Shown in pieces: positions 32,235-43,886 of a DNA stretch of 64,000 nucleotides. Position 1 is the first letter of the stretch. Each line of letters begins with the position of its first letter. The notes under the pieces were generated by a model, which was given only the letters and a program-made list of their open reading frames with translations, ran no database searches and was not told the origin of the DNA. The stretch is from Paulinella micropora (lineage: Eukaryota; Cercozoa; Imbricatea; Euglyphida; Paulinellidae): positions 37,501 through 101,500 of the forward strand of contig WBZZ01002495.1 of the NCBI GenBank assembly GCA_019918135.1, given 5' to 3'. The translations under genes were made by a program, and so were the position numbers.

Positions 32235-32412
32235 AATGTATATACTGCCCCTTCTAAATGTTTTTTTGTCCAAAATGCCACTTAGTGGCGGACTATCTTA
32301 TATATAATTTCCATTTAAAGCCAAGATAAATATATTTCTTATATATAGTATCTATAAGAATACTACATATAATTTACGACCACACAAAAAAAAAATTATA
32401 ACTTTATTATAG
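32235..32412 (+). promoter_or_regulatory. Tandem TCTTATATATA promoter motifs upstream of the TVpol gene
   Basis: Two copies of CTTATATATA (32,288-32,297 and 32,339-32,348) lie 115 and 65 bases upstream of the ATG at 32,413. They match the motif seen at other PLV genes. The second is followed by an AT-rich leader with an A-run. Confidence 0.5.
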
Positions 32413-32665
32413 ATGGATGTTGATGAGGCAACCCGCACTCAGTTTATTAACAAAGAGGAGTTGTTTGATGCGAACAAACTATCCTATATTATTAACAATT
32501 TTGATGACTTAAAAAGCCAACTGCGAGAGAAATGTTTCAAAGACGGAAGTCCTATAACACTGCTAAAAAAAATATATTCAAAAAGTATTCAATAATAAAG
32601 TCTCTGTAGTGTATCGGCAAAATGGGGGCAAAGGTAGATTTAATGCTGTAGGCTCATTATCTCTC
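32413..32665 (+). pseudogene. TVpol/helicase gene of PLV-2, part left of the GC-rich insert
   Basis: N-terminal part of the replication gene. It begins MDVDEATRTQFINKEELFDA. Shortly before the insert it shows YRQNGGKGRFNAVGSLSL, a phrase typical of the region just ahead of the polymerase core in TVpol/primase-helicase proteins. AT-rich PLV composition ends sharply at 32,665 and a GC-rich foreign sequence follows; the rest of the gene's sequence is found from 54,196. This shows insertion of one element into another. The piece is a fossil. Confidence 0.75.
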
Positions 32666-32829
32666 CGGGCCGCCAAAATGGACGAAAGCCTGGGGGGGCC
32701 TGCACAATGTTCTGGCGCGGGGAGGGAGAGGGGAGGAGGGGGGAGGGAGAGGGGAGAGGGGAGAGGGGAGAAGGGAGAGGGGAGAGGGGAGGACAAAAAG
32801 GCAGCGCCCCTGTCCGGCCAAACGGGGTA

Positions 32830-33225
32830 TATCCACCCGGCCGGAAAAAACTGGCCTTTCCCGCCACCCGGCCAGGAAAGCGCAGCCACTCATGCCACCC
32901 GACCGGGAAAGTCATGCCTTTTCTGCCACCCGGCCGAAAAAGTCTGGCCTTTTCTGCCACCCGGCCGGAAAAGCCCTGCCTCTCATGCCACCCGGCCGGA
33001 AAAGACCGGCCTTTTCTGCCACCCGGCCGGAAAAGCCCTGCCTCTCGTGCCACCCGGCCGGAAAAGACCGGCCTTTTCTGCCACCCGGCCGGAAAAGCCC
33101 TGCCTCTCGTGCCACCCGGCCGGAAAAGACCTGCCTTTTCTGCCACCCGGCCGGCAGGAGGTGCCTGGTCCTGCCGCCCGACTGGCCAAGGGGGGCTGCC
33201 CGTTCCTGTCACCCGACCGGTCAGG
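32830..33225. repeat. 31-bp minisatellite (GCCACCCGGCCGGAAAAG core)
   Basis: About twelve tandem units with a 31-base period, alternating two versions (CCCTGCCTCTC and ACCGGCCTTTTCT after the core), so the exact unit is 62 bases. Each unit has the palindrome CCGGCCGG. The non-triplet period leaves long open frames on both strands that are spurious. It lies at the left end of the GC-rich block. Confidence 0.85.
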
Positions 33226-33295
33226 ACCGTTCTGTGTCCCGGGCCGGGCTCTAGCAGGCCAGAGAGGACGAGGAGGGGGGGTCGTCCGCTTTTCT

Positions 33296-34336
33296 TCAGC
33301 CAGGAGCCAGGGAGTTTTCTTGCGGCCCCGGGGCTAGTGCTCTAGCAGTCCGTGGGGGTGGGCCGCCCGTGCGCGGCGGGGAGGCACCGGCCCCTAGGTC
33401 CGGCCAATCATAAGAATACACGAGGGCTACGTGCTGTCGGTGGTAGGAGTCGAGGGCGGGCAAGAGCTCGGAGCCCCCGCGCGAGAATCTAATCAGCGCG
33501 TGGCCGCCATGCCGCAAGGCCAGCCGGGCGTCCTGGTGCAGCTCGTGCGCCTGGCGCCAGCCACAGCAGGCCTCCCGGGCCCCGCGCGGCAGCCTGCGCT
33601 CGAGCCGGCGCAAACACTGGCTCCGCAGCCGGCCGCAGGGGTGCCAGCTGGGCGACACCAGGGGCTGGCTGTGCAGTCCTTGCACGGCCTAGGCCTGCGC
33701 CGGGGGGCCGCGTCCGCCCCTAGGAAAACCCGCCGCCAGGAACAGGCGCGGCAGCGACTCGCCGCGCCGGGGCTCGGGGACCGCCAGCCGGACCACGACC
33801 GGGGCCCCCAGCCCCACCGCGGCCCACAGCGCGGGGTACGGGCGGGCCCGTCCAGGGGCGTGCCACAGGCGGCGCCGGGCGGCCGGCCCCCCGTTGGCGG
33901 CGAGCCGGACGACGTCGACGGCGGCCACGGCGAGGGCGCGTCCGGATGCTATGCGCGACAGGCGTGCCCCGACGCGCAGGCTGGTCGCTAGCGCGGACGC
34001 TGGCAGCTTGGCTGGGGCCGGCGTGGTGCCTAGGGCGGCCCAGAGAGTCCGGGCCTCCGCCGCCGACAGGATCTCCCGGAGCCCCCGCCGGCTGGCCCGC
34101 CACAGGCAGGCGTCCAGGGACGGCTGCGGGGCCGGCGCCACGTACGGAGCTGGCTGGTCGGTGGTCGTGGGCGGCGCCCGACGATGATGTGCCGGCTGGT
34201 CGGTGGTCGCGGGCGGCCCCCGACGATGATGTGCTGGCTGGTCGGTGGTCGTGAGCGGCGCCCGACGATGATGTGCCGGCTGGTCGGTGGTCGTGGGCGG
34301 TGCCCGGCGATGTGCTGGTCCGAGCATGTAATCCAC
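33296..34336 (-). pseudogene. Unrecognised protein with 14-residue N-terminal repeats
   Basis: A leftward frame of about 345 residues. The N-terminus has four copies of a 14-residue repeat (HHRRAPPTTTDQPA) encoded by a 42-base tandem repeat. Next comes a helical, Leu/Ala/Arg-rich part (DACLWRASRRGLREILSAAE, LATSLRVGARLSRIASG, VVDVVRLAANGG-like), and a C-terminal part with ECLRRLERRLPRG-like and ALVYSYDWPDL phrases. No family is recognised. Its C-terminal end is uncertain. It is the first gene of the GC-rich block, divergent from the RPB2-like gene. About one break. Confidence 0.4.
34157..34320. repeat. 42-bp tandem repeat, about four copies
   Basis: Unit GTCGGTGGTCGTGGGCGG plus CGCCCGACGATGATGTGCCG and a short end; three full copies and one partial. 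The period is a multiple of three and is read as 14-residue repeats in the minus-strand gene. Confidence 0.85.
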
Positions 34337-34766
34337 GCTGCCTCGCCCGAGCTAATGTGTCACGGCGGTCACGATGAGAGGGGCGGCAGGCTGCCAGGCC
34401 CGTGCCCGGCGCCCACTGGCGGGAAAAAGAGCGCCCCCCCCCCCCCCAGCTCCCCCTCCCGGCGGCCGCGTGCCGAGCGGTGCCGGCATGGTTCGCGCGC
34501 TGGCGCCGCGGAAGGCAGGGGCGCTGGCGGTGGAGAGGGCGGGGGAGGGGGGGTCCCCCCCGGCGGTGGGGAGGGGGGCTTCCCCCCGGCGGTGGGGAGG
34601 GGGGCTTCCCCCCTGCGGTGGGGAGGGCCACCCCCGGCGGTGGGGAGGGGGGTTCCCCCCCCCCCCCCGGCGGTGGGGAGGGGGGGAAAGGGGGGGGAGT
34701 CCCCCCCCCCCCCTCGGGGTTTCCCCCCCTCGGGGTGCGCGGCAGAAAGAGTACAGGGGCGCGGTG
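34337..34766. other. Intergenic G/C-run repeats upstream of the RPB2-like gene
   Basis: About 430 bases between divergent genes. From 34,540 to 34,735 a short degenerate unit (GGCGGTGGGGAGGGGGG followed by a C-run) repeats about seven times. The G and C runs can form G-quadruplex-like structures. The promoter of the RPB2-like gene must lie here, but no TATA-like motif is visible. Confidence 0.5.
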
Positions 34767-37700
34767 ATGGCGGACCCCAGCCCGAGCGCGTCGGCCCTCG
34801 ACGAGGTGATCGCGGCGCAGCTGGCCCTGGACGAGGCGTTCGTGCGCGAGGAAGAGGCCCGGGGCCAGCGCGGGCCGTACTTCGCGACCGTGGAGGAGCA
34901 GGGGCAACTCTCGCTGGCCTTCTTGCAGGAGGAGTACCTGCGGCATACGGCCTCCGTCGAGAGCCTGCGCGCCTTCGTGGTCCACCAGGCGCCGCTGCTG
35001 GTGGAGCGCCTGTCGGCGCAGGTGCACCTGCGCCAAGTGAGCCAGGCAGAGCTCGCGCGCCTGCACCGGAAGAAGAACCGCAGCAGCGGGCTGCGTTCCG
35101 CGCTGCAGGGCTGGCTGCAGGCGCGCGAGCCCCGGCCGGACGAGGTGAGCGTGCCGCACCTGGTCACGCTGCCCGCCCGGCGCCTGGCCGGCCCCGCGCC
35201 CGAACGCAGGTTCGTCCTGAAGCTGCAGTTACGCTTCGATTCGTTCGAAGACCCGCGGGACCGCTTCGAGGACCTGTGCCACCGGGCGGGGACCTGGTGC
35301 GCCAAGCTGTGGGTCAGGAGCGCGTGGTCCTTGTACGAGCAAGACGAGCCCTGCCCCGGGGTGCAGCTGCCCCCCGCCGGCCGGCACGTGCTGCTGAGCC
35401 TGCCCTGGCCCGTGAACCTGCCGCCCCCGACGCAGCTGCGCACGCCCGCGCTGGCGGACGCCTGGTTCAGGACGCACGCCACCCACCTGCGCCGTTGGAG
35501 GCCCTGGACCAGGCCTGCCGGGCCGTGCGCTCGGCCCGCGTCGTCCGGGGCGCCCTGCCGGCGGCGGAGCTGGGGCGGGCGGCGCGCGAGCAGGCCAAGT
35601 TCGATTCCAGCCAAGTCGTGCTGAGCATGCGCGTGTACCTGGGGCAGCCGTGCGACCTGCCCATGCTCATCCTGTGGCGCGCGCTGGGCTGCCAGAGCCT
35701 GGGCCAGCTGCTGGCCCTGGCCTGCCGGGCGGACGCGCCCGCGGAGCGTGACTTGTACTCGGAGCTGCTGCAGCGGTCCTGGCAGTACAACGAGGGCGTG
35801 CGCACGCGGGGGCAGGCGCTGTTCCGCCTGGGCCAGCTCTGGTGCACGCGGGCCAAGGGGCTGCGGGCGGACGAGCTGGAGGAGCAGGGGCTCTGCCACC
35901 CCGTGTGGCTGCGCAACCGCCTCCTGGTGCACGTCACTGGCACCCCCGCGTGCTGGCTGGCAGAGTGCCTGCGGCGCGCGGCGCAACAACCGGCGCACGC
36001 GGGCGCCTGTGCGGCGTGGCGCCTGGTGGCGGAGTACGCGCTGGACGAGCCGCGGCTGCGGGAGGCGGGCCGGCGCACCGACGAGGCCAAGCTGCTGCAC
36101 CTGGCGGACGCCGCGCGGCTGCTGTGCCGCGGCGAGGTCGGGCTGCCCGGGGCGCTGTGCTCGGGCTACAAGGGCACCCGCGGGCTGTCGGACCCGCACG
36201 CGCTGCAGAGCCGCGGCGTGCTGACGCTGGCGGCGCTGTACCGCCACAACCTGCAGCGGGCCCTGAGCGCCGTGCGCACGCTGCTGCACGCCCGCCTGTC
36301 GTCGTGGGGGGGGCTGGTAGTCTGCGCCCGCTACGACAGCCTCCTGGACGCGGCGTACGCGTCGTCCGTCTTCCGCGAGTTTGCGTCGCCGCGCGACCGG
36401 CCGCTGGCCAACAGCCAGGAGCCCCTGCGCCGCGTGCTGCAGAACATGCGCGGCAAGAACCTCGTCAAGAAGTGGTGCCTGAGCAGGCGGGTCTGCCAGA
36501 TGGTGCGGCCGGGGCACGGCACGACCAGCGACCAGCGGTTCGACATGTCGCACCCCTGCTTCCTGTGCCCTATCACCACCAGCAAGGCCGAGCGGTCGGG
36601 CTACGACAAGCGCGCAGCGCAGTGCACGCTGGTGACGCCGGAGCTGCCGCCGGACTGGCGGCGGGCGCTGGAGGACTGGCTGCTGCTGGCGTGCGAGCCC
36701 GCCGCCACCGGCACCGCCGGCGGCCCGGCGCTCGAGTGCTTCGGGCGCGTGCTGGGCTTCCTGCCGGGCCCGGGGGCCGCCCGCCGGCTGCAGGCCCGCC
36801 TCCGCCTCCTGAAGCGGGGCCTGCACGCCACGGACACGGGCCCGGCCGCCCCGCTGCGCTTCCTGGGCACCGTGCTGGACGAGGCCGAGGGCCGCCTGTG
36901 CGTCTACGTCCACGCCGGGCAGCTGGCGGCGCCCGTCCTGCCCGTGCTGGCCGGGGGGCGGGTGCCCCTGCCGCGCTCGGTGCGCGTGGGCTGGGCCCGG
37001 GGCCGGCTGCGCGCGCTCGCGGGCCGGGCGGGCGCGGCCGCGGGGCTCTGGGACCGGCACGGGCTGACCAACAGCGCCGGCGGCGCGTGGCCGGAGGCGC
37101 GGGGGGCGTGGCACGCCCTGCTGCGGGCCGGGGGGCTCTTCTGGCTCACGACGCAGGAGGCGGCCGTGGCGTGGGGCTGCGAGAGCCTGGCCAAGCTCCA
37201 CCGGCTCGCGCTGGCGGGCGGCGAGCACCGGGGCTACCAGCAAAAGATGTTCCTCGAGGCCGGGGACGACCTGGCCCGGCCAACCTGGCGGGGCTGCGCG
37301 GCAGCGGCGGCGGCAGCGGCGGCAGCGGCGGCGGCGGCGGCGGCACGGGCGCCGGGCGCGCGGCGGTGGTGCGCGTCGCCACGGTGCGGGCGGCGCCCCT
37401 GCAGTACGGGGACAAGATCTCCAACGCATCGGGCCAGAAGAGCACCGTGTGCGCCGTGCTGCCCGACTACGACATGCCGTACCTGCCCACCGGGGAGATG
37501 CCCGAGCTGCTCGTCAACCCGGCGCAGCTGTTCCGCAAGACCGTGAGCGACGCCGTGACGGGGCTGCACTCGCTGCTCGTGCTGCGGCACGGCCGCGAGC
37601 TTCGGCACCCGGTCACTGGCGGATCCGTCGCCGACGTCTGGCCCTGGGCGCAGGAGACGCTGCGCCACACGGCCCTCGAGGGCCGGCCCCGGCAGGCGCT

Positions 37701-38780
37701 GTGGCGCGCCGAGTTCTGGTGGGTGCTGGAGGCCTCGGTGCGCTCCGACCCGCCCCAGCTGTTCCGGCGCTGCGTCCAGCACTGGCTGCGCCTGGCGGGC
37801 GGGGGCGCCGGGCCGGCCCTGGCGGCCCTGTGCAAGGTCCTGCGCCTGGCCACGGGGGCGTCCGACCTGGCGTGCCCCGCGGACGCGCGCCGGGCGTGCC
37901 CGGCCGACCCCCGGCGCGCCCACTTCCACTCCCCCGACGGCCGCTGCCAGTCACCGCTGGCCCTGGCGGCGTGGGTGCGGAGCGAGGAGGCCTGGCTCGC
38001 GCACACGCTGGGCGAACCCGCCCCCCCGCAGCCCGGGCCGGCCGAGCGCGCGCTGGCCCTCACCCCGCTCGGGCGCCACGGCTGGCGCCCGGCCGAGGCG
38101 GGCTGGTTCCGCGCGCTGGTGCCGCTCGCCGACCCCGGGCCGTGCGGCGGGTGGCCGGGCCCGCTGGGCCGCACCCGGCAGGACTACCTGGACTCGCTGG
38201 CGCCGGGCCCGGGCCGGCCGCTGCGGGCCGAGCAGCTGCGGCCCTGGCAGGCCTACCTGCGCGAGCTGCACCTGCTCTCCGGCCAGCGCCTGTACAACCC
38301 GGCCTGCATGGAACAGGACGGCGCCGACAACCCGACCATGGTCGGCCTGCAGTACTACAACAAGCAAGAAAAGACCAGCGAGGGCCAGTTCAAGTCCAGG
38401 CACCGCGGGCCCACGGACCCCCTGACGCACCAGGGCACCAAGTCGACGCGCACGAACGGGGCGAGCAAGTGCGACAACATGTTGGTGGACGCCCTGGTCC
38501 AGGGGGCGCGTCGCGTTCTGTGCTCAAGCAAGTGCTGCGCACCTCGGACGGCCGCGTCGACGTCGTCTGCAACCGCTGCCAGCACTTCGGCTTCCGGGAC
38601 AGTTCCGGCCACGCGGTGTGCCTCACGCGTTCGTGCGCGGCCGTGCCGCCGGGGGAGCACCCCGGCCTGACCCCGGTCTCGCACACCTTTGTGCTGCTCA
38701 AGGCCGCGCACACGCTGGACGCGGCGGGCCTGCTGTACCGCGCCACGCCGGAGCCCGCGGCCGGCCCGTCCACGGGCTAG
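34767..38780 (+). pseudogene. Diverged second-largest RNA polymerase subunit (RPB2/beta-like)
   Basis: About 1,335 residues, within the usual RPB2 size. Landmarks in order: a protrusion/lobe-like N-terminal half; a fork region FDMSHPCFLCPITTSKAER at the place of the HP..G-x-ICP-x-ETPEG element; LQYGDKISNASGQKSTV, matching the GDK-FSSRHGQKG motif with the catalytic-site Lys; DMPYLPTGEMPELLVNP, matching the DMPF...PD-x-IINP stretch; LQYYNKQEKTSEGQFKSRHR with GPTDPLTHQG, matching the hybrid-binding K-D-K-x2-SR-x-RGP region; and a C-terminal zinc site CNRCQHF ... CLTRSC. With RPB1 it would form the active centre of a transcribing polymerase. Very diverged: several otherwise fixed residues differ. 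Start is the first Met after the G-rich repeats. About three breaks. Confidence 0.88.
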
Positions 38781-39168
38781 GCCACGGGCTAGGCCACGGG
38801 CCCGCGGACGGCCGCGGGCTAGGCCACGGGAGCCACCTGCTGTCTCCTGGGTTGCTCTGCCCGCCTCCCTCCTCCACCCCCCCCCTCCCCGCACGGGCTA
38901 CCCTCAGGCGCGGGCGCGCGCCGGCGCGCGGCGGCGCCCCCCCCCCCCGCCCCTCCCCCCCCGCGCCCCGCCCCTCCCCCGTGCCAAGCGCAGGACGCTG
39001 GCCTGTCACCAATTTCAGAATCGCACTTCTTCGGGCAGAGGCCCCCTCTCCCTGCTCCCTCTTGCCTGTCCCTCTCTCTCTCTCTCTGAGCTATTGGTTT
39101 ACTCGTGCTCTTGCTCCCCTAGGTGCGACAGACGACACACGTGTTGTCGCACTTCTCCGGTTTTCGGC
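38781..39168. other. Intergenic region upstream of F-box gene 1
   Basis: About 390 bases. It starts with three copies of GGGCTAGGCCACGG and then C-runs. From 38,990 it carries TTTCAGAATCGCACTTCTT and CACACGTGTTGTCGCACTTC, which recur in weaker form at 40,560-40,665. These shared words are the best candidate promoter elements of the GC-rich block. Confidence 0.45.
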
Positions 39169-40253
39169 ATGGACGCTCGGCCCCCCGGCCCGGCCGGCCG
39201 CCGCAGCCCCAAACGCCGGCACTTAGCAGGGTACCAGTGTCTAGCCTCGATCCCGCCGTCCTCGTGTTTGTTGCTGGCGCTGCCCGACTGCCTGTGGCCC
39301 TGGGTTAGGCCATGCCTAGGAGAGGACCAGCTGGTTAGCTTAGTATCTACCTGCAAACAACTCTCGGCCCTGCGCCAGCGGCCGTCTTTCTGGACAGGCT
39401 TTAAGCCACCAGAGTTTAAATTCCATAGACTTACTGACCGAAGAATATTTACTGTTTTTCGAGGCCTATGCTTGGAAACCCCGAGGGAAATATCTGTTCT
39501 TTGCGGCCCGGGCGAGATCGAGGCCAGCACAGCTCTGTTGCGCCATATTCACGTACGTAATCTCCGTTGCTACGGCGATGAATTAAACGAGCACGAGCCG
39601 GCCCTAGCTCCGCTGTTGTCGGCAGTGGCCTCTGTTCACAAGCTTACCATCTGCGCCATGTCAGCTGACGAGGACGTTGCCAGTGCGCTACGCCAATTGC
39701 AGGCGCCGACCACAGTTTCCGAACTAGCGCTAGCAGACATCCCGCACCAGACGGATGACGCGTTGGCCGCGCTGGCACAGTTCCAGTCACTCGCCTCGAC
39801 CTCAACTCTTGTGGGCCGCTGACCGCCACGGGCCTCGGCCACCTGCGCGCGCTCGGCCGACTCCGGAGCCTCCAACTGAACTCGTGCCTGCTAGCCGCCG
39901 GCTGCAGCCTCAGCTTCCTGCCCAGTCTCCGCGACCTCCGCGTACTGACGCTGGGCCACGTGGCCGCTGCAGACTTACGGTACGTAGCGTCGCTGCCCAA
40001 GCTCCGGCAACTGCTCCTCGTCACTCGGGAAGCCGTGGCCTACGACGAGCTACTCGGCGTCTGTGCTGCTAGCTCCCTGCGCGCACTGTACCTGGTACAA
40101 TGCGCAGCTATTTCGGCAGAGACGGTGGAGCGGCTCCGACAAGCCAAACCTCACCTCAGCTGTTTCGTCACAGACGTCTTGCCGCTAGACGAAGTTCTAG
40201 ACTACAACACGCTAGATACTGGCAGCGCGTTGGCCGCACAGCTGTCAGGATAA
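39169..40253 (+). pseudogene. F-box/LRR protein 1 of the GC-rich block
   Basis: About 360 residues. Residues 30-80 form an F-box: LLALPDCLWPWVRPCLGEDQ, then LVSLVSTCKQLSAL and an FW pair, the pattern LP-x-ILS ... L-x2-V-x3-W. Irregular leucine-rich repeats follow (LRCYGDELNEHEPAL, LTICAMSADEDVASAL, VLTLGHVAAADLRYVASLPK, LRALYLVQCAAISAETVERL). F-box proteins recruit targets to SCF ubiquitin ligases through Skp1, with LRRs as the substrate receptor; viruses use them to destroy host factors. That function is inferred. About one break. Confidence 0.7.
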
Positions 40254-40982
40254 ATGAACGCCACGCCGGAGCCCGTGGCCGGCCCGACCGCCGGCACGCA
40301 CGCCGGCACGCCGTGGGCCGGTGGCCTAGGCGGCGGAAGCAGAGCTGCCTCCCCCCGCCCTCCTCGTGCTTCCTGCTCGCGCTGGGGAAGAAGGGGGCCG
40401 GCGAGGAAAACCCCACTGTCCCCAGCTCCACTGCACGTCCGGGATACCCCCCCCCCCGGGCGGCGGGCACGCGCCTGGCGGGGGGGGGGGGGGGGGGAGG
40501 GCCGAACCCCCCCCCTCGTGCCCCCTCCCTGGGCTAGCTAGGCCCAAGGCGATCGGACCCGATTTTAGAATTGCACTCTCTGGCAGCAGAAGCCCGTTTT
40601 TCCTCTTTCTCTGCGCTGTTCGTTACTCTAGTTTCTCGCGACAGACAACGTGTTGTCACACCTCTCGGTTCAGTGTGTACGCTCAGAAATACTGGCTAAT
40701 CGCCGCAGCCCCGAACGGCTTTCGCCTGCGAGGCGGCTTGTCTGGCGGGGGCGTCGCTCACCCGCTCTTTTTAATAAAACGTGTCGATCCGCTGGGACTC
40801 ATCCACAGATAGATCGTTCGGTAGTGCTCGCAGAACTAGCGTTACCCCCGAGGCTGCACCCACCGACGAGGAAGCTTATGCCCTGGAGCCTACGACAGTC
40901 CGTAACCGTGGGCTGAAGAGCGTCATGTACCAGACAGGGAGCGGACCGGAGCTAAGCTCTGCCAGTCCGTGTGCTGTAACGT
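40254..40982. other. Intergenic region with decayed copy of the F-box gene 1 start
   Basis: About 730 bases. 40,560-40,730 resembles 39,000-39,215: GATTTTAGAATTGCACTCTC, CAACGTGTTGTCACACCTC, GTGTACGCTCAG and CGCCGCAGCCCCGAACG parallel the promoter and first codons of F-box gene 1. No open gene follows, so it is a partial duplicate. C and G runs near 40,450-40,510 fill the rest. Confidence 0.5.
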
Positions 40983-43886
40983 CTAGCCAGGGGGTAGGAC
41001 GCAGCCTTTCACCGCCTTCCACTCATAAGTACTCGGCTCGTTCTCCAGTACCGCCAGCTGGGGGCATTCTTTCAGAACCAGCATCAGTCGCAACTGCCGT
41101 CCCTGCTCGCGAACGGGGAGGTGTATGCTCCGGAGAGAAGTACAGCGCTCGATTCGGAGCGTGAGCCTGTCGCAGGTCGGCCAGTGAGGTAGAATCAGCT
41201 CCTCCACTTGTGTGCAGTCCGCGACCACGAGCACGATGTCTTGGACCCCCACCCCTTGGGGTAAAACGTGGCTTCCGAACGCTGCACAGTCCTGGAACAG
41301 TAGCCTCAGGGCCTCGCCCCCCTCCCAGGCGTCAGGGACGCTGAGGCTCTCAAACGACTCACACTTTTCCACGGTAATCTTTACGGCACGACAGGCCAGG
41401 CCAGGTGGCAGCTCCACTTTTTGGAGCTTGGGGCACTTCGTGAGACTGAGTTCGAACGTGCCTGCGGCTAGCCTCTCCGGCAGGGCGAGGTCGCTGAACG
41501 TGGCACAGTCGCTGAACTCGAGCAGCAGGGTCGCTGTTGCACCCCGGCGGGACAGCGGGGGCGCACTAAACCTTTGTAAGCTTGGGCACTCCTGAAAGAC
41601 GAATTGGACCCTGGGGCAGAATGTCAGACTAGGCAGTTTGCAGTCTGTGAGCCTCTGGCAATCACTGACGGAGACACGCAGGTCGGGGTGCACTGTCTGC
41701 AGCCGTGGTAAAACCAGCTTCTTTAGTCCCTTGCACTCGCCGATATCGAGGACGAACCGATGGTCTATGTCTTCAGCATGGCCTTCGGCATGGTGGCCTT
41801 CAGCGGGCGGTCGCTGCTGGCCAACCAGCCCTGGGAAGCAGAGTTCAGTAACAGCGTCGCAGCTCCACAGCCTGATGTATGTATTGCTCGCGGCCGTCTC
41901 CAACAGCGGTACCTGCAGCTCGGCTAGCTGTGGACACTGCAGGAAGCACAGAGCGAGACTCGTCTGGCCTGCCACCAGGGCTGGCAGACTGACTCGGTGC
42001 AGCTGGCCACAATCTGTACACCCAACGTCGAGCTTGGCCACCGCAGTCAGACTGGGCCAGCGGAGCTCCTCGAGGCAGTGATCATGTTCAAAGTTGAACT
42101 TCGCCAGCCCCCCACCTGTGACAAGTTATCGAGTGCCAGCCTGGCCGCTGGAGGGGAGAAGCCGTCCTGCTGCCTCCGCGCAGGACCTACGTACGTCAGG
42201 GTCAGCGTCTCTTTGCATTCACACAGGCAGGACAAGTCCACCGACGGCAGGGCGACGCCGCCTATCTCGATCTTGATCAGCTTGGCAATCTGTAGCACGG
42301 GCGCTTCCAACCCCTTGAGACCGGCGCCTGCCTCAGGATGCGCCGGCCCCACTGCGTGCTGTATCTAGTCTTAGCCCCAGGTGTCCACCGACGGAGGCCA
42401 GCTGGGGCAGCCCGAAGGCCTCGAGGCGGAAGCAGTGCGTGAGTGCCAGGGTTAGGTCCTGGCCCACCTGCCGCAGCGCCGGTAGTTCGAACGTCCGCAG
42501 GTATTGCCAGCCTAGGAGTTCCAGCCTCAGGTCCCCTGCACAGCTCTCCAGTGCGGGCAGCTCAACCCTGTACGGTTCGGGAGGCCTCATACCGGCCAGG
42601 TAAACCTCTTCAAAACTCCCGTCCTTGGCGGGAAGGTCCGCTTCTAGCGAGAAGGAGCCTCTTGCCCACCGGAGGTCCGGCCACGACAGCAGGCCCAGGA
42701 CCTCACTGCGAGTAAGGATAGTGCTGACATCACCGGTTGCCTCTTGCAGCCCGCCCCAGACCAAGCGGGCGAGGCTGGCCTGCCTCTGGAGTGTAAGTTG
42801 GGCCCTGTCCCCTACCGGCGGCCCGCACAAGACCAGTCCCGCTAACGTACAGGACTGCCGCGCAGTCAGCTCCAGGTCTCCGGCGCCGGGCCTGAGCAAC
42901 AGCTGTCCGCCCTGCCGTTTCAGCGTCACGGACACGGGCTGCGGGCCGCTGCCGCCGGTGGAGGTATCGAGGGTGCGGAGGCTGTTGCACCCGTCAAAGG
43001 TGAGTGCCAGGCGGGCGGGATCCGTCCCCGCCTTCGGAGCCTGCCGCGAAAACACGAGCTCCTCCAGCTCGGGGCAGTTATGGAATTCCAGCGCCCCCTG
43101 CTCGTCCGGGGAGCACAACTCCAGCTGCGACAGGCGCAGCCTCCGCAGCACGCGCTGATGCGCAAGCCGGAAGGTACCCTCCACCCCCCCTTCTTCGCGG
43201 AAGGCCAAGGGGAAGCCGTGCAGGTGCAGCGAAGTAAGCCTGCGTCCTAGCACCCCGTTCTCACTTCGGAACGGAAAGCGCCCCGCGCTCTGTGGCGTCA
43301 GCGTGACGACGCCCCTCTGCAGCGTCAGTGTGGCGTCGCCGCTGGCCGCTTCCTGGCCGGGCGGGGCGAGGGTCAGCGTTAGGTCAGTCGACCCGTCCGG
43401 TCCGGGCCCGCCAATAGCGCACGGCCGCCTGAGCGGTGGTTTCGCCTGGCCAGAGTTCCTTTCGCCTGGGCACTACCAAATGATGGAAAGCCAGCGACCT
43501 CTGCTGTGCCAAGACACTCGCGGTAGCCTTCCACGCGCGCTCGTTGTCTGTCCGCGGGCGCCAGGCGGCCGGGCCCGCGTAGACCTGCTCCACGTACTCT
43601 TCGAGGTCCGACAGCATTTGCGGTAGGCGGTCGTGGCCGGGGGGATCAGGCTCCTGCGAACCGTATAGCCAGTTGTAGCGTTGTAGGCACGCGGGGAGCA
43701 AGGTCTGCCGTACGCCATTCTCTCGCTCTTTAGCCAACCAGGACGGGGAAAGGCAGCAAGCAGCCAGGCCGTCCGAGCCACCGAGGAAGCCGAGCCAGCC
43801 AGGCGTAGGCGGCGGCCAGTGCCTAGTCTGGGCAGGACGAGCCCGGGGGCCGGATCCCCTGGCAGCCACTTGTCCCTGGCTAGCCA
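40983..43886 (-). pseudogene. Large F-box protein with leucine/cysteine repeat solenoid
   Basis: Leftward gene of about 970 residues with ATG at 43,886. The N-terminus has an F-box-like helix set (PGWLGFLGGSDGLAACCLSP, then SWLAKEREN). The rest is a long repeat solenoid with a period of about 28-32 residues and the form LxLxFxxCxxLxxLxLP, for example FVLDIGECKGLKKLVLPRL, RVSVSDCQRLTDCKLPSL, FELSLTKCPKLQKVELPPGL and VKITVEKCESFESLSVPDAW. It is close to, but not the same as, a standard LRR: each unit has a fixed Cys and a Leu-Pro end. Likely a substrate-binding scaffold of an SCF ligase. About three breaks. Confidence 0.65.

Noticed and set aside
32609-33345. Long Pro/Arg-rich frames on both strands near the left junction
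   Set aside because: They are produced by the 31-bp minisatellite, which is open in several frames because its period is not a multiple of three.
37300-37350. Poly-Ala/Gly stretch as a real domain of the RPB2-like protein
   Set aside because: It comes from a GGC/GCG triplet run and has no counterpart in the family; treated as a low-complexity expansion.
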